In this document: piece by piece, positions 1 to 13,100 of the stretch
Layout of the letters: the number at the start of each line of letters is the position of its first letter
Numbering within the stretch: the stretch's first letter is position 1
Source: Haberlea rhodopensis
Taxonomy: Eukaryota > Streptophyta > Magnoliopsida > Lamiales > Gesneriaceae
DNA length: 64,000 nucleotides
Direction of reading: 5' to 3'
Assembly: GCA_907163345.1 (NCBI GenBank)
Contig: CAJQUN010001175.1
Span: 1-64,000 of the forward strand
Made by a program: the position numbers and the translations under genes
The notes under the pieces: generated by a model
Told to the model about the DNA's origin: nothing
Seen by the model: only the letters and a program-made list of their open reading frames with translations
Databases searched by the model: none

Positions 1-286
1 TCAGTATTTTAAAATATTTTGCCCCTACCTATTTTTCTGCGTCCACCATTGATCAAGCCAGTGTCATGTTTGAGGAGATCAAATCTACTTTGCTGAATTA
101 TTCAGCATCCTCATGTGTCCTTGTTCCTAGATTGTAACGATCTTGCCTATAGCTTAGCTTAAGATTTCTATAATGAGTGTGAAGGAAATTCGATTATGGC
201 GTTTTACAGTATTCTAAACAATTATTGATTAATATAATTTCTCTTTTTCTAAGAAAAAAAGAGAGAGAATGCCCAGACCACTATAT
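1..286. other. Intergenic, AT-rich
   Basis: No coding potential, RNA gene or clear repeat was recognised. It runs up to the target duplication of the first SINE. Confidence 0.6.
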
Positions 287-459
287 AAATAAACTGGTAA
301 ATTTTCCCTCTTCAGAACCTGTCCCATCTAGTGTGCATCCCTCGATTTACCTGGTGGCGATCCTGAGAAGCCGGCTCGTCACCCAAAGATTATTTTAGGC
401 GCAAACCTGATCCTTGTTAAACCAAAAAATTAAAAAAATTAAAAATAAACTGGTAAATT
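287..459 (+). mobile_element. SINE-like retroposon with 17-bp target duplication
   Basis: A body of about 139 bp (304-442) is flanked by the exact direct repeat AAATAAACTGGTAAATT at 287-303 and 443-459. The body ends in an A-rich tail (ccaaaaaattaaaaaaatt). A GC-richer core with CTGGTGGCGATCCTGAG differs in base composition from the AT-rich flanks. The long target duplication and A-rich tail show L1-type retroposition. The pol III boxes are not clear, so the SINE family is an inference. Confidence 0.7.
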
Positions 460-1325
460 CAATTAGTGTTCAAATGATTAAGAAGGTCCTACATTAATGC
501 TCCACTCATTCTTTTGGTCCAAGTATCATCATCTAAATTTTGTACCAACTGATATTCTAATATAAATTAATTAATTTTTTTCTCAGCATACCACATTTTG
601 TACACCTAATAAAAACAAAAAAAGCTGAAGAATATCAGTTAAAAGATCTCATCAATTCAAATATTAATATTTCTCGCCAATCTTGTGTTGCGGAAATACT
701 TTTATACCTCCGATTTGAGTTTTATATATATACCAACTTAATCTTATATTTCTCACCAAATTCTTGCTATCTGAGCAAGAATTTGTTTGATGGCGTCTTA
801 TAGATGATGTCTTTAGGGTAGATATCTTATACGTGTTTTTTATAAATTTTTTTACTTTTTTTTTTAACTAAAGGACATATGTAGTAAAATATAACCTTAA
901 AAACTACCCTTTAACAGCACGACGGCATAAAAAAAAAAACCGCACGAGATGAATCGAATTAATACATGTTTAATTTAAATTTAATTGTTATTGATTTTGG
1001 GCTTTTATATGATTGTTGAAAATCAGTGTATCGATTTTGTTGCTGCTATTGTTATCGCAGCTGACTATAGGATAATAATTTACATTGATTTTACACTGTA
1101 ATAATTAAATTTAAAAAAAGATAAATTAGAGTAAATTCATTATAGTTATTTAATATTTTTATATTAATTTATTAGTATATTAATTATAGTTATATCATAT
1201 TATTGGATAAGACATCTCTCTAATAGATCGAGAGTATATCGTTAATCGTTGTAACCAAATTATAATATATAATAATTATACAATTTAAATATTTTTAATT
1301 GTAAGCAATCCAAATATCACACTCC
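460..1325. other. Intergenic, AT-rich
   Basis: Nothing beyond A/T runs and short low-complexity tracts is seen. Confidence 0.5.
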
Positions 1326-2515
1326 TGTTGAGAAAACATTTCTAAGTTTTGGTGATCACAATATCTACCGCTTGAAGTATTCATTGCATTGAAAAATGAG
1401 TAACTGTTACTACAAAGGTCACCGGATAAACACAAGCCATCTACTGGATGAAAAGTCATCTACCGGGTTGAGAATTATCTACCGAGTGAAAGAGAGATCT
1501 ACACCGGATCCAAAGACCAAGAGTTATCATCTACACGGATACAGAAGAGTGAACGTCCACTAGAACAAGAGTACCAACAACGTCTAAGAAGTTATTAATT
1601 GACTTCTTCCATCAGGCTAAGTAACTAATAACTATCCAGCAGATGATGAAATGAACATCAGCTGATCATCAACCAACAGATATACAGCAAAGGAGAGTCA
1701 GCGGACGTATAAAGCAAGAAGACAAACAAGTACAATGTCTGACAAAATTACAATAGAGCGCCGCACCACTATGATATCACGCCCACCATTACCGTCAGAA
1801 TGAAAGAGCCTTTATTAACAAAATTTGAAGAAGACAAACAAAATTTGGAAGAAATCAGGAAGCTGATTTCAGCAAAACTTTCCATTGAAGAAAGTTATTG
1901 TTAGATCATTGTGTCTATAAATACGTCAGTGAATAATGAAGATAGTTGCTGATCAATCCGATAAAATTCAAAAGCACAAATCAACTTCTTCATATCAAGC
2001 AAAACCACGCTTTACTGAGTGTAGATCGATAGTTTTTCACAATCCAATTCATTAGCCATTCAAGCAAAATCAAAAAAACAAAGTATTCCGTGAAGTCTTG
2101 CATAGAAGTTTTGCAACAAGCAGCCTTATTGTGATCTTAAGATCAAAGCCTACTGAGTCTGCTGCTCAAAGAACACTCAAAGCTTAAGAGATTTGTAATT
2201 TTTGTATGAGTGTTTGTAAAACCAATTACAAACAACTAAGAGAGTTGTGTTGCTAGGAGTTTAGGCCAAGTTGTGTGAGTGCCTAAGAAGGTTGTATACT
2301 GAAAAGTGTAAGCCAAAGTCTTCTAGTGTAACCTTCCTGCAAAAGAAGAAGGGAAGACGTAGAAGTGTTGTGCTTCGAACTTCCAGAACATATTATGTGT
2401 TATTTAGCAGAGATTTGTCGGTTATCTCCGGGTCTTCCGTTAGTCTTTGACCAGAAAATCGAGGAGGGTTTAGCAGCTGTTCGGTAAAACCCTGCTCGGT
2501 GCCATCTGTTTGGTG
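1326..2515 (+). mobile_element. Decayed solo or truncated LTR of a SIRE-type Copia
   Basis: It begins TGTTGAGAAAACATTT and resembles the LTR of element D (53,584-54,748) in order of landmarks. There is a GTGATCACAA stretch near the start, then imperfect repeats of ATCTACCGG at 1,435-1,520, a TATA box (TCTATAAATAC) near 1,913, and a 3' block with GGGAAGACGTAGAAG and CGAACTTCCAGAACAT near 2,351-2,390. D has the matching block GGGGAGACGTAGAAGG...CGAACTTCCAGAAACAT. No internal retrotransposon sequence follows. The left flank is actcc, and actcc recurs near 2,515, but no clean CA end precedes it, so the right boundary is uncertain. Confidence 0.6.
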
Positions 2516-3736
2516 TACTCCTGTTCGGTAGATGACTTGTTCGGCTCTTGAGGGGATTTTACCAGAGGAAGTCAATATGTCATATGACATCATATATTAT
2601 TGTAATGCAAGAGCATCATATATAACTTCTTTAGTGAAACTTTTTTCATAAGTCAATATTGATCATCATGTTATGTCATCTCAATTTTTTTATATTCCAA
2701 GAATATATTTACGATACAAAAACAAAATCTATCAATTTAAAATGAAAACACAACTTACTTCATATTTTAAAAATATAAATAATTTAAATAAATAATAATA
2801 AAAATTATTATATTTTATAATTCGAATAAATAAAAGATAAAAATATTAAAAATAGAGTAATTTTTAATTGTTATAAACGCAACATATTCAATCATAGTTA
2901 ATGATAGCTAAGTATATATTAAATTAAAATCGTGATGGCGTGGACGATTAATGTTTGTGCGGATCACGTGTATGGTCCAAAATTTTGTTTATTTCTTCTT
3001 CCCGGCAAAGTACCGTGAAGTCCACGTGAAATATTCCCCACAAACAATAAATAAATATACTTATAGATTTATAAAATATAATTTTTGTTTTCTTAAGGAA
3101 AAATATTTATTAGAATATCCATCCTAACCTCCACCAGTTAGACTTGACCAAGGGTTATGGTCAACGGACCGGTTAATCAGGTCAACGGTTCCGGCATTTG
3201 AAAATGTTTATAAACTAACCAAATGTTTATAAACAACCTTCAAATTGTTTCATCCATTTTTATTTGAAAATTTATCGGGATCAAGTACTTACCACTAGAC
3301 CAAAACTATATATAACTTTATTTATTATATAGTGGTAACGCAAAACATCGTATCAAAGAAAAGGTTGACATGGGGCTACATGAGAATATGCCATACTTGT
3401 TATGTCTTAGACGATAGCTGATACATCTCCGTCCATGAACACACAAAAGAATTGCTGGATACATTATCCCGACAAATATTAATGAAATAATATATTACAT
3501 TTGCTTTTGAATTTACTATGTGCATGATATTATTTAATATTAATTTAAGATAATTAAACTATATATTTTTATACTTAAACTGTGATTAAGTAAGTTTACG
3601 TATATAATGGTTAATGTTTGACGATAATAGATTGAATACATGATCATGTATTATATGACACGAAAATTTTGAAATATTTATTTCGATTTATTTTACATGT
3701 ATATATATTTCCTTTGGAATAATGATGTCACTACAA
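2516..3736. other. Intergenic, AT-rich
   Basis: No gene was recognised. Short open frames here lack family resemblance and splice context. Confidence 0.5.
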
Positions 3737-3739
3737 TCA

Positions 3740-3998
3740 TGGGCGGATCTATTAAGGGGCAATGGGGGGGGGGCAAGTGCCCCCCCTTGCCCCAAAAAAA
3801 TAATTTTATTTTACCTTAAAAAAATATTTTTTTAAAAAAATATTGCAAATTTTACCCTAAAAAATTATAAATTGTCCCTTAAACATTACATTTTGCCCCC
3901 CCCTTAAAATATATTTTGACCTCTAATTTTTTTTTTGGCCTAACTTTTTTATTTTAAATTTTTTTGCCCCCTTCCTAAAAATCCTGCATCCGCCAACC
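3740..3998. mobile_element. Small non-autonomous element with GGGCGGATC ends
   Basis: It starts GGGCGGATCTATTAAGGGG and ends CCTGCATCCGCC, giving short terminal inverted repeats (GGCGGAT and ATCCGCC). The interior has homopolymer-rich text with repeated gccccc and ggggggg blocks. A related start (GGGGCGAATCTAG followed by ggggggc) occurs at 21,125. No coding capacity is seen. The superfamily is not assigned. Confidence 0.5.
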
Positions 3999-4415
3999 TT
4001 CGAAATAGTGAAGGAACTTGCCACCACCGCACCTATGTTGGCAGGTCCTGATTTTATAGATTGAGTGTAATTAATTTAGGTGTACACGATAAACATACAC
4101 CATTGTCTTGGAGGGTACTAAAACAAGTTCTATTACTCTTAATTCTCAAATAATTTGACCAATGCGCTCGATTCATGTCTAAAAGTCAAGAGGAATACGA
4201 AAGCATATTCTAGAATATTCGAGCGAAACAGAAATTTATCCAAAAATATGTGTATACTTGAATTTTGTGAATATTTTTATAAACTTTCTTCTAACCAATA
4301 AATGAAGCACTCAACATTTAAATATTAAGTGGTTGGAAGTTTAAGAAATACCGGAGCAATCAACAAACCCAGAATTTCGTTCAACATTGTGGAATTTTTG
4401 CAACTAGTGGGTCTT
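3999..4415. other. Intergenic
   Basis: No gene or RNA was recognised. Confidence 0.5.
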
Positions 4416-4545
4416 CAACTGAGGCATCCTCTGAAACCAATGCATTGGTCTAGTGGTTTTATCTATTTTCCAAATGAATTAGGCTCGGGTGCAAGTCCCC
4501 CTCCTCCCCAAAAAAGTTTTTAAAAAAAAAAAACTTGAGGCAATC
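4416..4545 (+). mobile_element. tRNA-derived SINE
   Basis: An A-box-like stretch (TGGTCTAGTGGTTTTATC, near 4,447) is followed about 40 bp later by a B-box-like stretch (GGGTGCAAGTCCCC) and an A-rich tail. The flanks are imperfect direct repeats, aactgaggcatcc at 4,416 and aacttgaggcaatcc at 4,531. This fits a short plant SINE with a pol III promoter. Confidence 0.65.
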
Positions 4546-5364
4546 CCAAGAATGAGACTGTTGGTGTCACTAGCACAAACTGCCTTAGGGTTGTAAATTT
4601 ATTCACTTGGAATTTTTTGCAAAAAATATAGAAATCAAATGCAAAATAATATAAATCAAATTGTCAATTAATACGATTTTTTTTATATGGAAATTACGAT
4701 TGCACATATAAACCAAAGTTTTATTAACAGCAAAAAGAGGATAATTGAGAAAATAGAAAAAGATGTTCGCAATAAAATAGTCACCAGACTTATTTGTTTA
4801 TATTTGAAGGGAAAGAATAGGGTCGGGTTGGCCCACTTAAAATGCAAATTCTGATCTGGCCACATCATAGTGTACGGAAATGGGTCCTCTGTTCAGGTAG
4901 AGACTTTCCACTAAACCAATAAAACTAACCAAATCGTTCTTTTTCTATTTTTTATTTTTTTAAAAAAAAGTTCATAAAAAATAATTAACATATAATTTAA
5001 TGACCTAATTTTTTAATTATATCACATGATAGTGCATTATCGTACATCCACACTTGAGAGAATACTTTAAAATAAAATTATTCCCAATCAAAAAATGTCC
5101 TTAAGGTCAGCATCAAACACACATTAACGTACATACAAAGATATTTCTTCAATTCTATTGATGTTACAAAAATTTTGGTATGAATGATTTAATTGGTATT
5201 TTAAACATACATATATTATATAAAATTCTCGATTTTTTTTTTTCAAAATATATGACATCTCATATTCATAGCTGTTAGTAGTAAAGACTTTTGGTTAATT
5301 AATAAAATAAAATGGACTTGATGCCTCTCGAGTCACGTAAAAAAGGGCTTCATAAGTAACTCTC
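4546..5364. other. Intergenic, AT-rich
   Basis: Nothing recognised; short open frames only. Confidence 0.5.
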
Positions 5365-5475
5365 GTGCGTAGCCTAATTGGCAAGATCTCACATTCACTT
5401 TTAAAGAGACTCGAGTTTGAGTTTCGTAATGTGCGAAAAAATATTTAGCATCTCACTCTAAAAGCAAAAATGCTT
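5365..5475 (+). mobile_element. Decayed tRNA-derived SINE
   Basis: GTAGCCTAATTGGCAAGATC resembles an A box. GAGTTTGAGTTTC, about 45 bp further on, resembles a degenerate B box. No target duplication was found, so the ends are approximate. Confidence 0.45.
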
Positions 5476-6460
5476 CTTCAGTAGTGGAATCAAATTTGAT
5501 TTTATTTCAATAAAGAATTAAAATCTAATTTCATATATTTTCTCTTTGGCTTTATGCCACAGGAAGTTTAAATACGGTTTTTTTTCAGATTTTAAGTGCT
5601 TTTCGCAAATTTTAAAATCTTTAGGCCACAGAAGAAAAGGCACGCCAAATTATTATCATTTTACGATCTTTAAGAAATGATTTGTTAGATTAATTAAGGT
5701 CCCACATACTGTCTAATCAAGTTGATTTTTTTCAATTATTTGGCCAACTTATTGATAGTGAGAAATACTTGTATACATTTGATTGAGCATCAATTATATA
5801 TCAATTTAATATTAAAATATAATATTTTTTAAATAAAAAATAGTGGGAATTGCAAATAGGTGGTGTTTACAGAAACTTATTAAAAATAAATCTGAAAAAA
5901 AAAATTCTTACTAAAAAAGTACACTCAGGAGAAAATTATATCCACATAAGTCTAATTTTTTAACTATTGGTTTGAAAATGTGTTTTTTAGTTACCAAAAT
6001 ATATTTCAGTTGAAAACATCCTACACCTAGTTTCATATCTTTCTTTTTCTTCATCATCCTGCCAGCCCCATACCTTAAATTTTCTGCTAACATTTTACCG
6101 CGATTTTCAGATCATTTTTTTCTTCATCATCTCTCATCGCCTCATCTCGTCGCCTTATTTGCTAAAATGTTATGTACATGAATATGTTTGAATCGAAACA
6201 TCTAAATTGTTTAGTAGCATTTGAAATCTTTTTGAATCGAAGAAGATCTCGGACTACTCTGCACATTCCATCATATATGTGTGTGTGTATGTGAATTATA
6301 AACTTGAATACCGATGCTAAATCATAGACAACGAAAGCCTGTTGGTATGGTTTTTTTTTTTAATAAAAAACTCTCATTGCTTTGACTGATGCATATAGAT
6401 GAAGAAGTAAGGTATGCGTTGGTGTCCGTGCTTGTTTGTTCATTTCCAAAATTTATAGCA
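5476..6460. other. Intergenic, possibly outer arm of the foldback element
   Basis: AT-rich with a short TG run near 6,280. Its right part faces the outer flank of the foldback repeat (7,613-7,950) in inverted orientation with weak similarity, so it may be a decayed outer arm. No gene seen. Confidence 0.35.
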
Positions 6461-7612
6461 TGACAGTAAGATATTGCAACGAAGAAGATGATCCAGAGAA
6501 AAATTAATATGGTGCATGAAAATTATAAAAAAGTAACTGGTTCACCGAAAGTTTTAAGAAATAACTGGTGTACGAAAATATAACATTGGTGCACGAAAAT
6601 CATAAAAAGTAACAGGTGCACGAAAATTATAAAAAGTAACTGGTACATGAAAATTATTAGTAACTGATGCACGCAATATAACCTTGGTGCACGAAAATAT
6701 AACATTGATGCAATGAAAATACAAACACTTGTACACGAACTTTGTGTTAATTAACTGATGCACAAAATTTATAAAAAACAACTGGTACAATAACTGGTGC
6801 AACGAAATTAAATGGTTCGTGCATCAGTGACTTAATTGCATGGTCCGTGCATCACCCACTTTAAATTATGGTTCGTGCATCACATACTTTTTCTATGTTT
6901 CGTGCACCAGTTATTGATTTTAATTTCGTGGTGCACGAAAATATAACACTGATGCATGAAAATACAACACTGGTCCACGAACTTTGTGTTAATTAACTGA
7001 TGCACAAAGTTTACAACAACAAAAAAAAAAACGGTGCACGAAATACAATAACTGGTGGACGAAATTAAATGGTTCGTGCATCACTTACTTATTTGTATGG
7101 TTCGTATATCACCCACTTGCGATTATGGTTCGTGGATCACATATATTTTTTTATGTTTCGTGTATTGATTTTAATTATCATGGTGCACGAAAAATATAAC
7201 AATGATGCATGAAATACAACACTGGTGCACCGAATTTTGTGTTAATTAATTGATGACACAAATTTTGCAAGAATACAATAACTGGTCCACGCAATACAAT
7301 AACTGGTGCACCGAAATTAAATTGTTTGTGCATCACTTGCTTAATTGTATGGTTCGTGCATCACCCCACTTGCGATTATGATTTATGCATCACAATACTT
7401 TTTCTATGTTTCGTGCATCAGTTACTGATTTTATATTTCGTTCATCAATGTACTGATTTTCAATTTTCATGCACCATTTACTTTTAATAATTCATGCACC
7501 ATTATTTTTATAATTTTCAATGCACCAATTACTTTTTATAAAATTTCGTGCACCAGTTCATTTTTCTCTTTTCTCTGGGTTATCTTATTCGTTGCAAGTT
7601 TTCAGGCTGTCA
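6461..7612. repeat. Large foldback element built from GTGCACGAAA motifs, with three tandem units
   Basis: The outer arms are inverted copies. TGACAG...TTGCAACGAAGAAGAT at 6,461-6,489 matches the reverse complement of 7,582-7,612, and CCAGAGAAAA at 6,493 matches the right end at 7,578. Inside, the motif TGGTGCACGAAAAT is repeated forward and inverted dozens of times. Three tandem units start at GGTGCACGAAAATATAAC-type sites at 6,686, 6,930 and 7,182 (periods 244 and 252 bp). Each unit is itself an inverted repeat: GTGCACGAAA in its first half, TTCGTGCATCA in its second. No transposase is seen. A foldback transposon or hairpin-forming satellite is likely. Confidence 0.7.
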
Positions 7613-8640
7613 ATTCTGGAAAAAAACACACACGCGCACACACACCCATGCACACACACACATACCAGATTTGAAAAAAAAAATCTGGAACGAAGTGATG
7701 AAATGGAAATCGAAGAAATGAAGAGAAAAAACCAACTGTAAAAAATCGTAACTGGCGAGAGATTTACGAGGAGATTTGAATCGCAGTCGATGAAAGGAAG
7801 AGCTCGAACAAAATGCTGAAAAGGAAGAGAATAAAAATTTCTGAGATTGCTGCTTTTCTTATTAAGGGCAATTTTTGTCATTTTAACCTAAAGTGGACTT
7901 AAATTATTGCAAGTTTTTTTTCCCAGACTAGGATGAAGAAAGTTTTAGTATAAGGTACGAGCCTGAACTTTGCCCTAAAAAATAAGTAAATTATCATATC
8001 AATAATTTAGACCAATCATATTGAATTAGTCTGTTAATGAAACCCAATCATTTGATCCATTAATGAAACCCAAATCAGATATATATAAATATTTTTTCAT
8101 TGATAGCCTTCTTTTTGTTTTTAATGACCTACTACATGGTTCGTGTACCAGGAGATCATTTTAGATTGATCATCATATCGAGAAAAAAGAGAGAGTCATA
8201 TTAATCAATAATGCTTATTGTTATTTAATACATTCAAGTGTTTGCTATTTTATTAAATTAAATAAATATATTATAATTGAGTATTTATCGTTTTATCAAA
8301 AACTAAGAGAACCAACTCAAAAATTTTAAATTATACAATAGCTCAAATATCTCGGTTTGATGAGCTCACCGAGTACTTCAATTATTTCTTCCCCCCAACA
8401 ACTTTTCTCCTAGTAACTCATAATAATCGAACATGTTACATTGATTTTGATATCGATCTATGTATCGCTTTATATAAAAAATGATGATATTATTTAATAA
8501 TACTTAATAATTATTAATTTAATAATTCTATTATGACACAAAAATAAATAATCACCAGGTGCCCTTTTTCTGTGATAACTAGCAAAGACACCTCATAACT
8601 GTATAAAAACAATGAAGTATCAATAACTCCAAGCAAGCTA
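7613..8640. other. Intergenic with CA-rich microsatellite
   Basis: An imperfect CA run lies at 7,625-7,660. The rest is AT-rich text without a recognisable gene. Confidence 0.45.
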
Positions 8641-8645
8641 CATTG

Positions 8646-9558
8646 TGTTGGTTCTGTTTTCTTAAAAACAAATAGACAAAGCATAAGAAGATCACAAATA
8701 CTCTGTTATAATAAAATGCTCGAAACAGTAAAAATTTACAACAAACAGTTTAAATAAACTGGACAGAAACTTTGTTGTTGGACGAGGCCACAGTAAATCG
8801 TGTGCCCGTAACTCTAAATTGCCCGCCTACAACTTTTGGCCTCCTGGACAAGAGAGTTCCAAGGTACAAACGTCCCAAACACCTCTGTATGGGTTGAAGC
8901 AGAAACCCAGACAGACTCACTCGAACACTAAGAAGTGTGGCAGTACTCTCAAGAAGATGATATGATATGCAAATGCAAATTCGGGATGAGATAAAGAATG
9001 AGGCTGGAGCAGCTTATATAGCTGCAATAGCAGGCCTACCAAAGGCCACAACTTAAATGACAATGCATAGTGGGTTAGATGAAAAGTCTCAATACTTAGC
9101 ATCATATTCATTTCGGATTTAAGTCTCACACTTAAATCTGACATCAATTCTGCAGGTAGGCTAAAAAGTCTCAAACTTAATACTCAGCAGAATATGAAAA
9201 GTCAGGCATATGAAAAGTCATTTCAGAAATCCGAGTAGTAAAAGATAGGACTGCCTTCGCGGCAGCGACACGCGCGACAAGACGCGACGAGGCGAGGCGT
9301 GGCGAGTCGAGTCGAGTCGAGACGAGCCGAGCCGAGCGGACAGACGGACGGCGCGCGAGGGGCACCCATCTTTCCTACTTAACTACACTCTAATGATTTG
9401 TATCTCAATATAAACAAACCATAAGTGCCTCAATTACTCAATGTGGGATTTCTTTAGCCTAATTGCTCTTTTATAATTAACTTACCATAATTTTGTTCTC
9501 ATTAACAAATTAATAATAATATTGGGCTTTTAATGATTAAAACCCAATAATCCTAACA
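8646..9558 (-). repeat. 3' LTR of element G
   Basis: It starts TGTTGGTTCTG and ends ATCCTAACA on the plus strand, a TG...CA LTR. TATATAA (minus strand) lies at 9,014-9,020. About 240 bp upstream of it in the direction of transcription is a GC-rich block (9,240-9,365) of short units such as GAGTCGAGTC and GACGGACG. The block is longer than in the other LTR, so the LTRs differ in length (913 and 868 bp). Confidence 0.92.
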
Positions 9559-10118
9559 ATCCCCCACATGAATGCAATATGGCGAAAAAATTACACAATG
9601 CACCTAGATGAAGATTTGAGAGTACTTTGAGAATCCACTGCATCAGGATAGATGGTGATTAACCTTGAACCTTCCTTAGTAAAGTATCATCGGATATACT
9701 TGTCAACCAGTGGACGCGATGCCTTGAACTGTTCGACGTTTTATGTATAACAAGACAACAATACTCACACAGCTTCATCTCCACACTATTATTGGTTCTT
9801 TCGTTGTTGTCCATTTTGGCCCTGGACTGCCTTGGATGTTTCATCGAATGCTCTAGAGATTTAGCCCTCAGGTCATCTCATAGAAGCGGCCCCTTCACAT
9901 TCGACATAGGTGATTTCTCCTAAAGAGTATCCTGTAATACCCCACTTTATCATCTCGAGATAAAAGAATCATTAAGAGCATGAGCTCAGCCTTCCCAAAG
10001 TACAGGTCTATCACTCTTTCATCACAGGAATAGGTAAGGAACTCAATTTCCCAAGTGCTTTGTTCGATCCCCCCACAATTCGGTTTTCCCATTGAACCTG
10101 CAAATTGGATTTTACAAT
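9559..10118 (-). other. 3' untranslated part of element G
   Basis: It lies between the last RNase H codons and the 3' LTR. No further ORF with family resemblance is seen, so there is no third ORF in this element. Confidence 0.6.
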
Positions 10119-13100
10119 TCAGGTTGGGTTGCCATCATTGTTGGAAATCAATTTCATGGGCTTCAACCCCATTCCCCTCGATGAAACCTCTACTCGGTCT
10201 CTTGTCAGACCTTTCGTAAATGGGTCAGCAATGTTTTCTTTAGGCTTCACATAATCTAAAGAAATGACACCGATTTTTAGTAAATTTCTCACGGATTTAT
10301 GTCTCCGACGAATGTGTCGTGATTTCCCATTATACACATTGTTATGTGCTCTTCCCATAGCTGACTGACTATCACAGTGCAAACTAATGGGTGGCATTGG
10401 TTTTGACCACATTGGAATATCCTCCAAGAAACTCCGAAGCCAATCAGCTTCTTCTGCCGCAAGATCTAAAGCTATGAACTCAGATTCCATAGTTGATCTA
10501 GCAATGCATGTCTGTTTGCATGATTTCCATGAAATAGCAGCACCGCCAATTATAAATATACATCCACTCGTAGATTTTATATTTTTGGAGTCCGATATCC
10601 AATTCGCATTTGAATACCCTTCAATTACTGCTGGGTATCTCGTATAATGTAGTCCGTAGTTAGAAGTATATCTTATATATCTAAGAACTCGAACTACTGC
10701 CTTCCAGTGCTCATAACTGGGATTACTCATATATCTGCTCAATGTATTGACAGAATTAGCTATATCAGGTCTAGGTGCAACCCATGAGGTACATTAGACT
10801 GCCTATGACTCTAGAGTACTCAAGTTGTTGCACACCTTCTCCGCGATTCTTGCAAAGATTCGACACCACTTCCATAGGTGTTCTAGCGATGGTATTATTT
10901 CCCTTGTCAAACTTGTCAAGTATCTTCTCGACATAATGACCCTGGGAGAGAAAATATCCATCTGCATGTTTGGTGATCTTCATTCCAAGAATCACATCTG
11001 CAAGACCTAGGTCTTTCATCTCAAAATTTCGTGACAACATTTTCTTGGTAATTTTGATGTTATCGTTATTACCAACAATTATCATGTCATCTACGTATAG
11101 ACATACTATTACATAGTTTGTATTTTCTCCTTTCACGTAGACACACTTATTGCATTGGTTTGTTTTAAACCCATTTGAAAGCATGACGCTATCAAATTTT
11201 TCGTGCCATTGTTTAGGTGCTTGTTTTAATCCATACAAGGATTTCACAAGTTTACATACCTTCGTTTCTTTACCTGGAACTACAAACCCTTCAGGTTGTT
11301 CCATGTAAACCTCCTCTTCTAACTCTCCATTTAGAAAAGCCGTTTTAACATCCATTTGATGGATCTCTAAGTTATATAATGCAGCAAATGCAATTATTAA
11401 CCTTATAGACGTTTTCCGGGATACATGAGCGTATGTGTCGAAATAATCAACACCTTCAGTTTGCCTGTAGCCTTTTACTACAAGTCTAGCCTTGTACTTA
11501 TCTACAGTACCATCAGCTTTCATCTTCCTCTTGAAGATCCACTTGTGGTCTAATGGTTTACAACCTGCAGGAAGATCCACTAGTTCCCAAGTATGATTAT
11601 GTAAGATAGATTCTATCTCACTGTTCGCCGCTTCTTTCCAAAGATCAGAGTCTTGTGAAGACATTGCTTCTTTGAAAGTAGTCGGATCTTTTTCCAACAG
11701 ATATGTTAGAAAATTCGAGCCAAAAGATTTCTCTTTTCTCGCTCTTTTGCTTCGTCTAGGCGATTCTACATTCTCTTGAGATTCTCTATCCCCCACATTT
11801 CTCTCAACATTGGTTTCAGGCATTGCCGGAGTTTTGTGGGGAAAGATTTCCTCAAAGAACGAAGCATCCATAACCTCAATGATAGTATTTACATGCATTT
11901 CTGCATTATCTGATTTATGCACCAGAAAACGATAGGCACTACTATCTTGCGCATATCCGATAAATACACAATCTACTGTCTTAGGTCCTATCCTAGTCCG
12001 TTTAGGAGGAGGAATTGGTACCTTTGATAGACAACCCCAAACCCTTAAAAACTTGTAACTAGGTGCACGACCTTTCCACAATTCATAAGGCGTTTTATCC
12101 CAACTTTTTATGTGGTACTCTGTTTAGCACATAGTTGGCGGAAAGCAGAGCTTCTCCCCACAAATTCCTAGGTAAGTCGGAACTTATAAGCATTGCATTC
12201 ATCATTTCCTTAAGCGTTCTAATTCTTCCTTTCAGCAATACCATTTTGCTCGGGAGAATAAGGCGTAGTGGTTTGATGAATAATGCCACTCTCAGCACAT
12301 ATTTGTGCAAATGGTGACTCATATTCACCGCCCTCGATCACTTCGAAGAATTTTAATCTTTTTATCAAGTTGATTCTCAACTTCATTCTTATAGTGAATG
12401 AACATATCAATTGCTTCGTCTTTACTTCTCATTAAGTAGACATAACAATATCTTGTACAATCATCGATAAATGTTATGAAATAATTTTTACCGCCTCTAG
12501 ATTGTACATACTTTAGATCGCATACATCCGTATGAATCAAGTTTAACGGTTCGGTGCTTCGCTCAATTGAGTGGAATGATGACTTGGTTAATTTGGCCTC
12601 TACACAAGTCTCACACTTGTGTTTATGATTGATGTTAAATTTAGGCAATAGATTAAGAGACATTAGCCTTTGTAAGGACTTATAATTCACATGTCCTAAT
12701 CTACCATGCCACAAATGTAAAGACTCGCAAGAATAATCAAACTTTAAAGTTTTATTAGCCACATTGGCAACAGTCATTACATTATTTTTGTTTGTGCTAG
12801 CCTCATTTGCTGCATTAACATCAACCTCAACATCTACACTAGACTTTGCCTTAGGAGCTAAAGTCATTACACTCATCTTGAAGAGGTTATTGGCCAAGTA
12901 GCCTTTGCCCACAAACATACCACCCTTGGACAGAATGACTTTGTCGGACTCAAACACAAGCCGGAAGCCTTTCTTGTTCAGCACTGCTCCGGAGATGAGA
13001 TTCTTTCGGATCTCTGGCACGTGGAGCACCTCGGTAAGAGTCAACTCTTTTCCGGAAGTCATTTTTAGCACAACTGTCCCTTTGCCTTCAACTTTTGAGA

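Noticed and set aside
7520..7881. Open frames in and beside the foldback repeat
   Set aside because: Low-complexity text from motif repeats and a CA run; no splice or family support.
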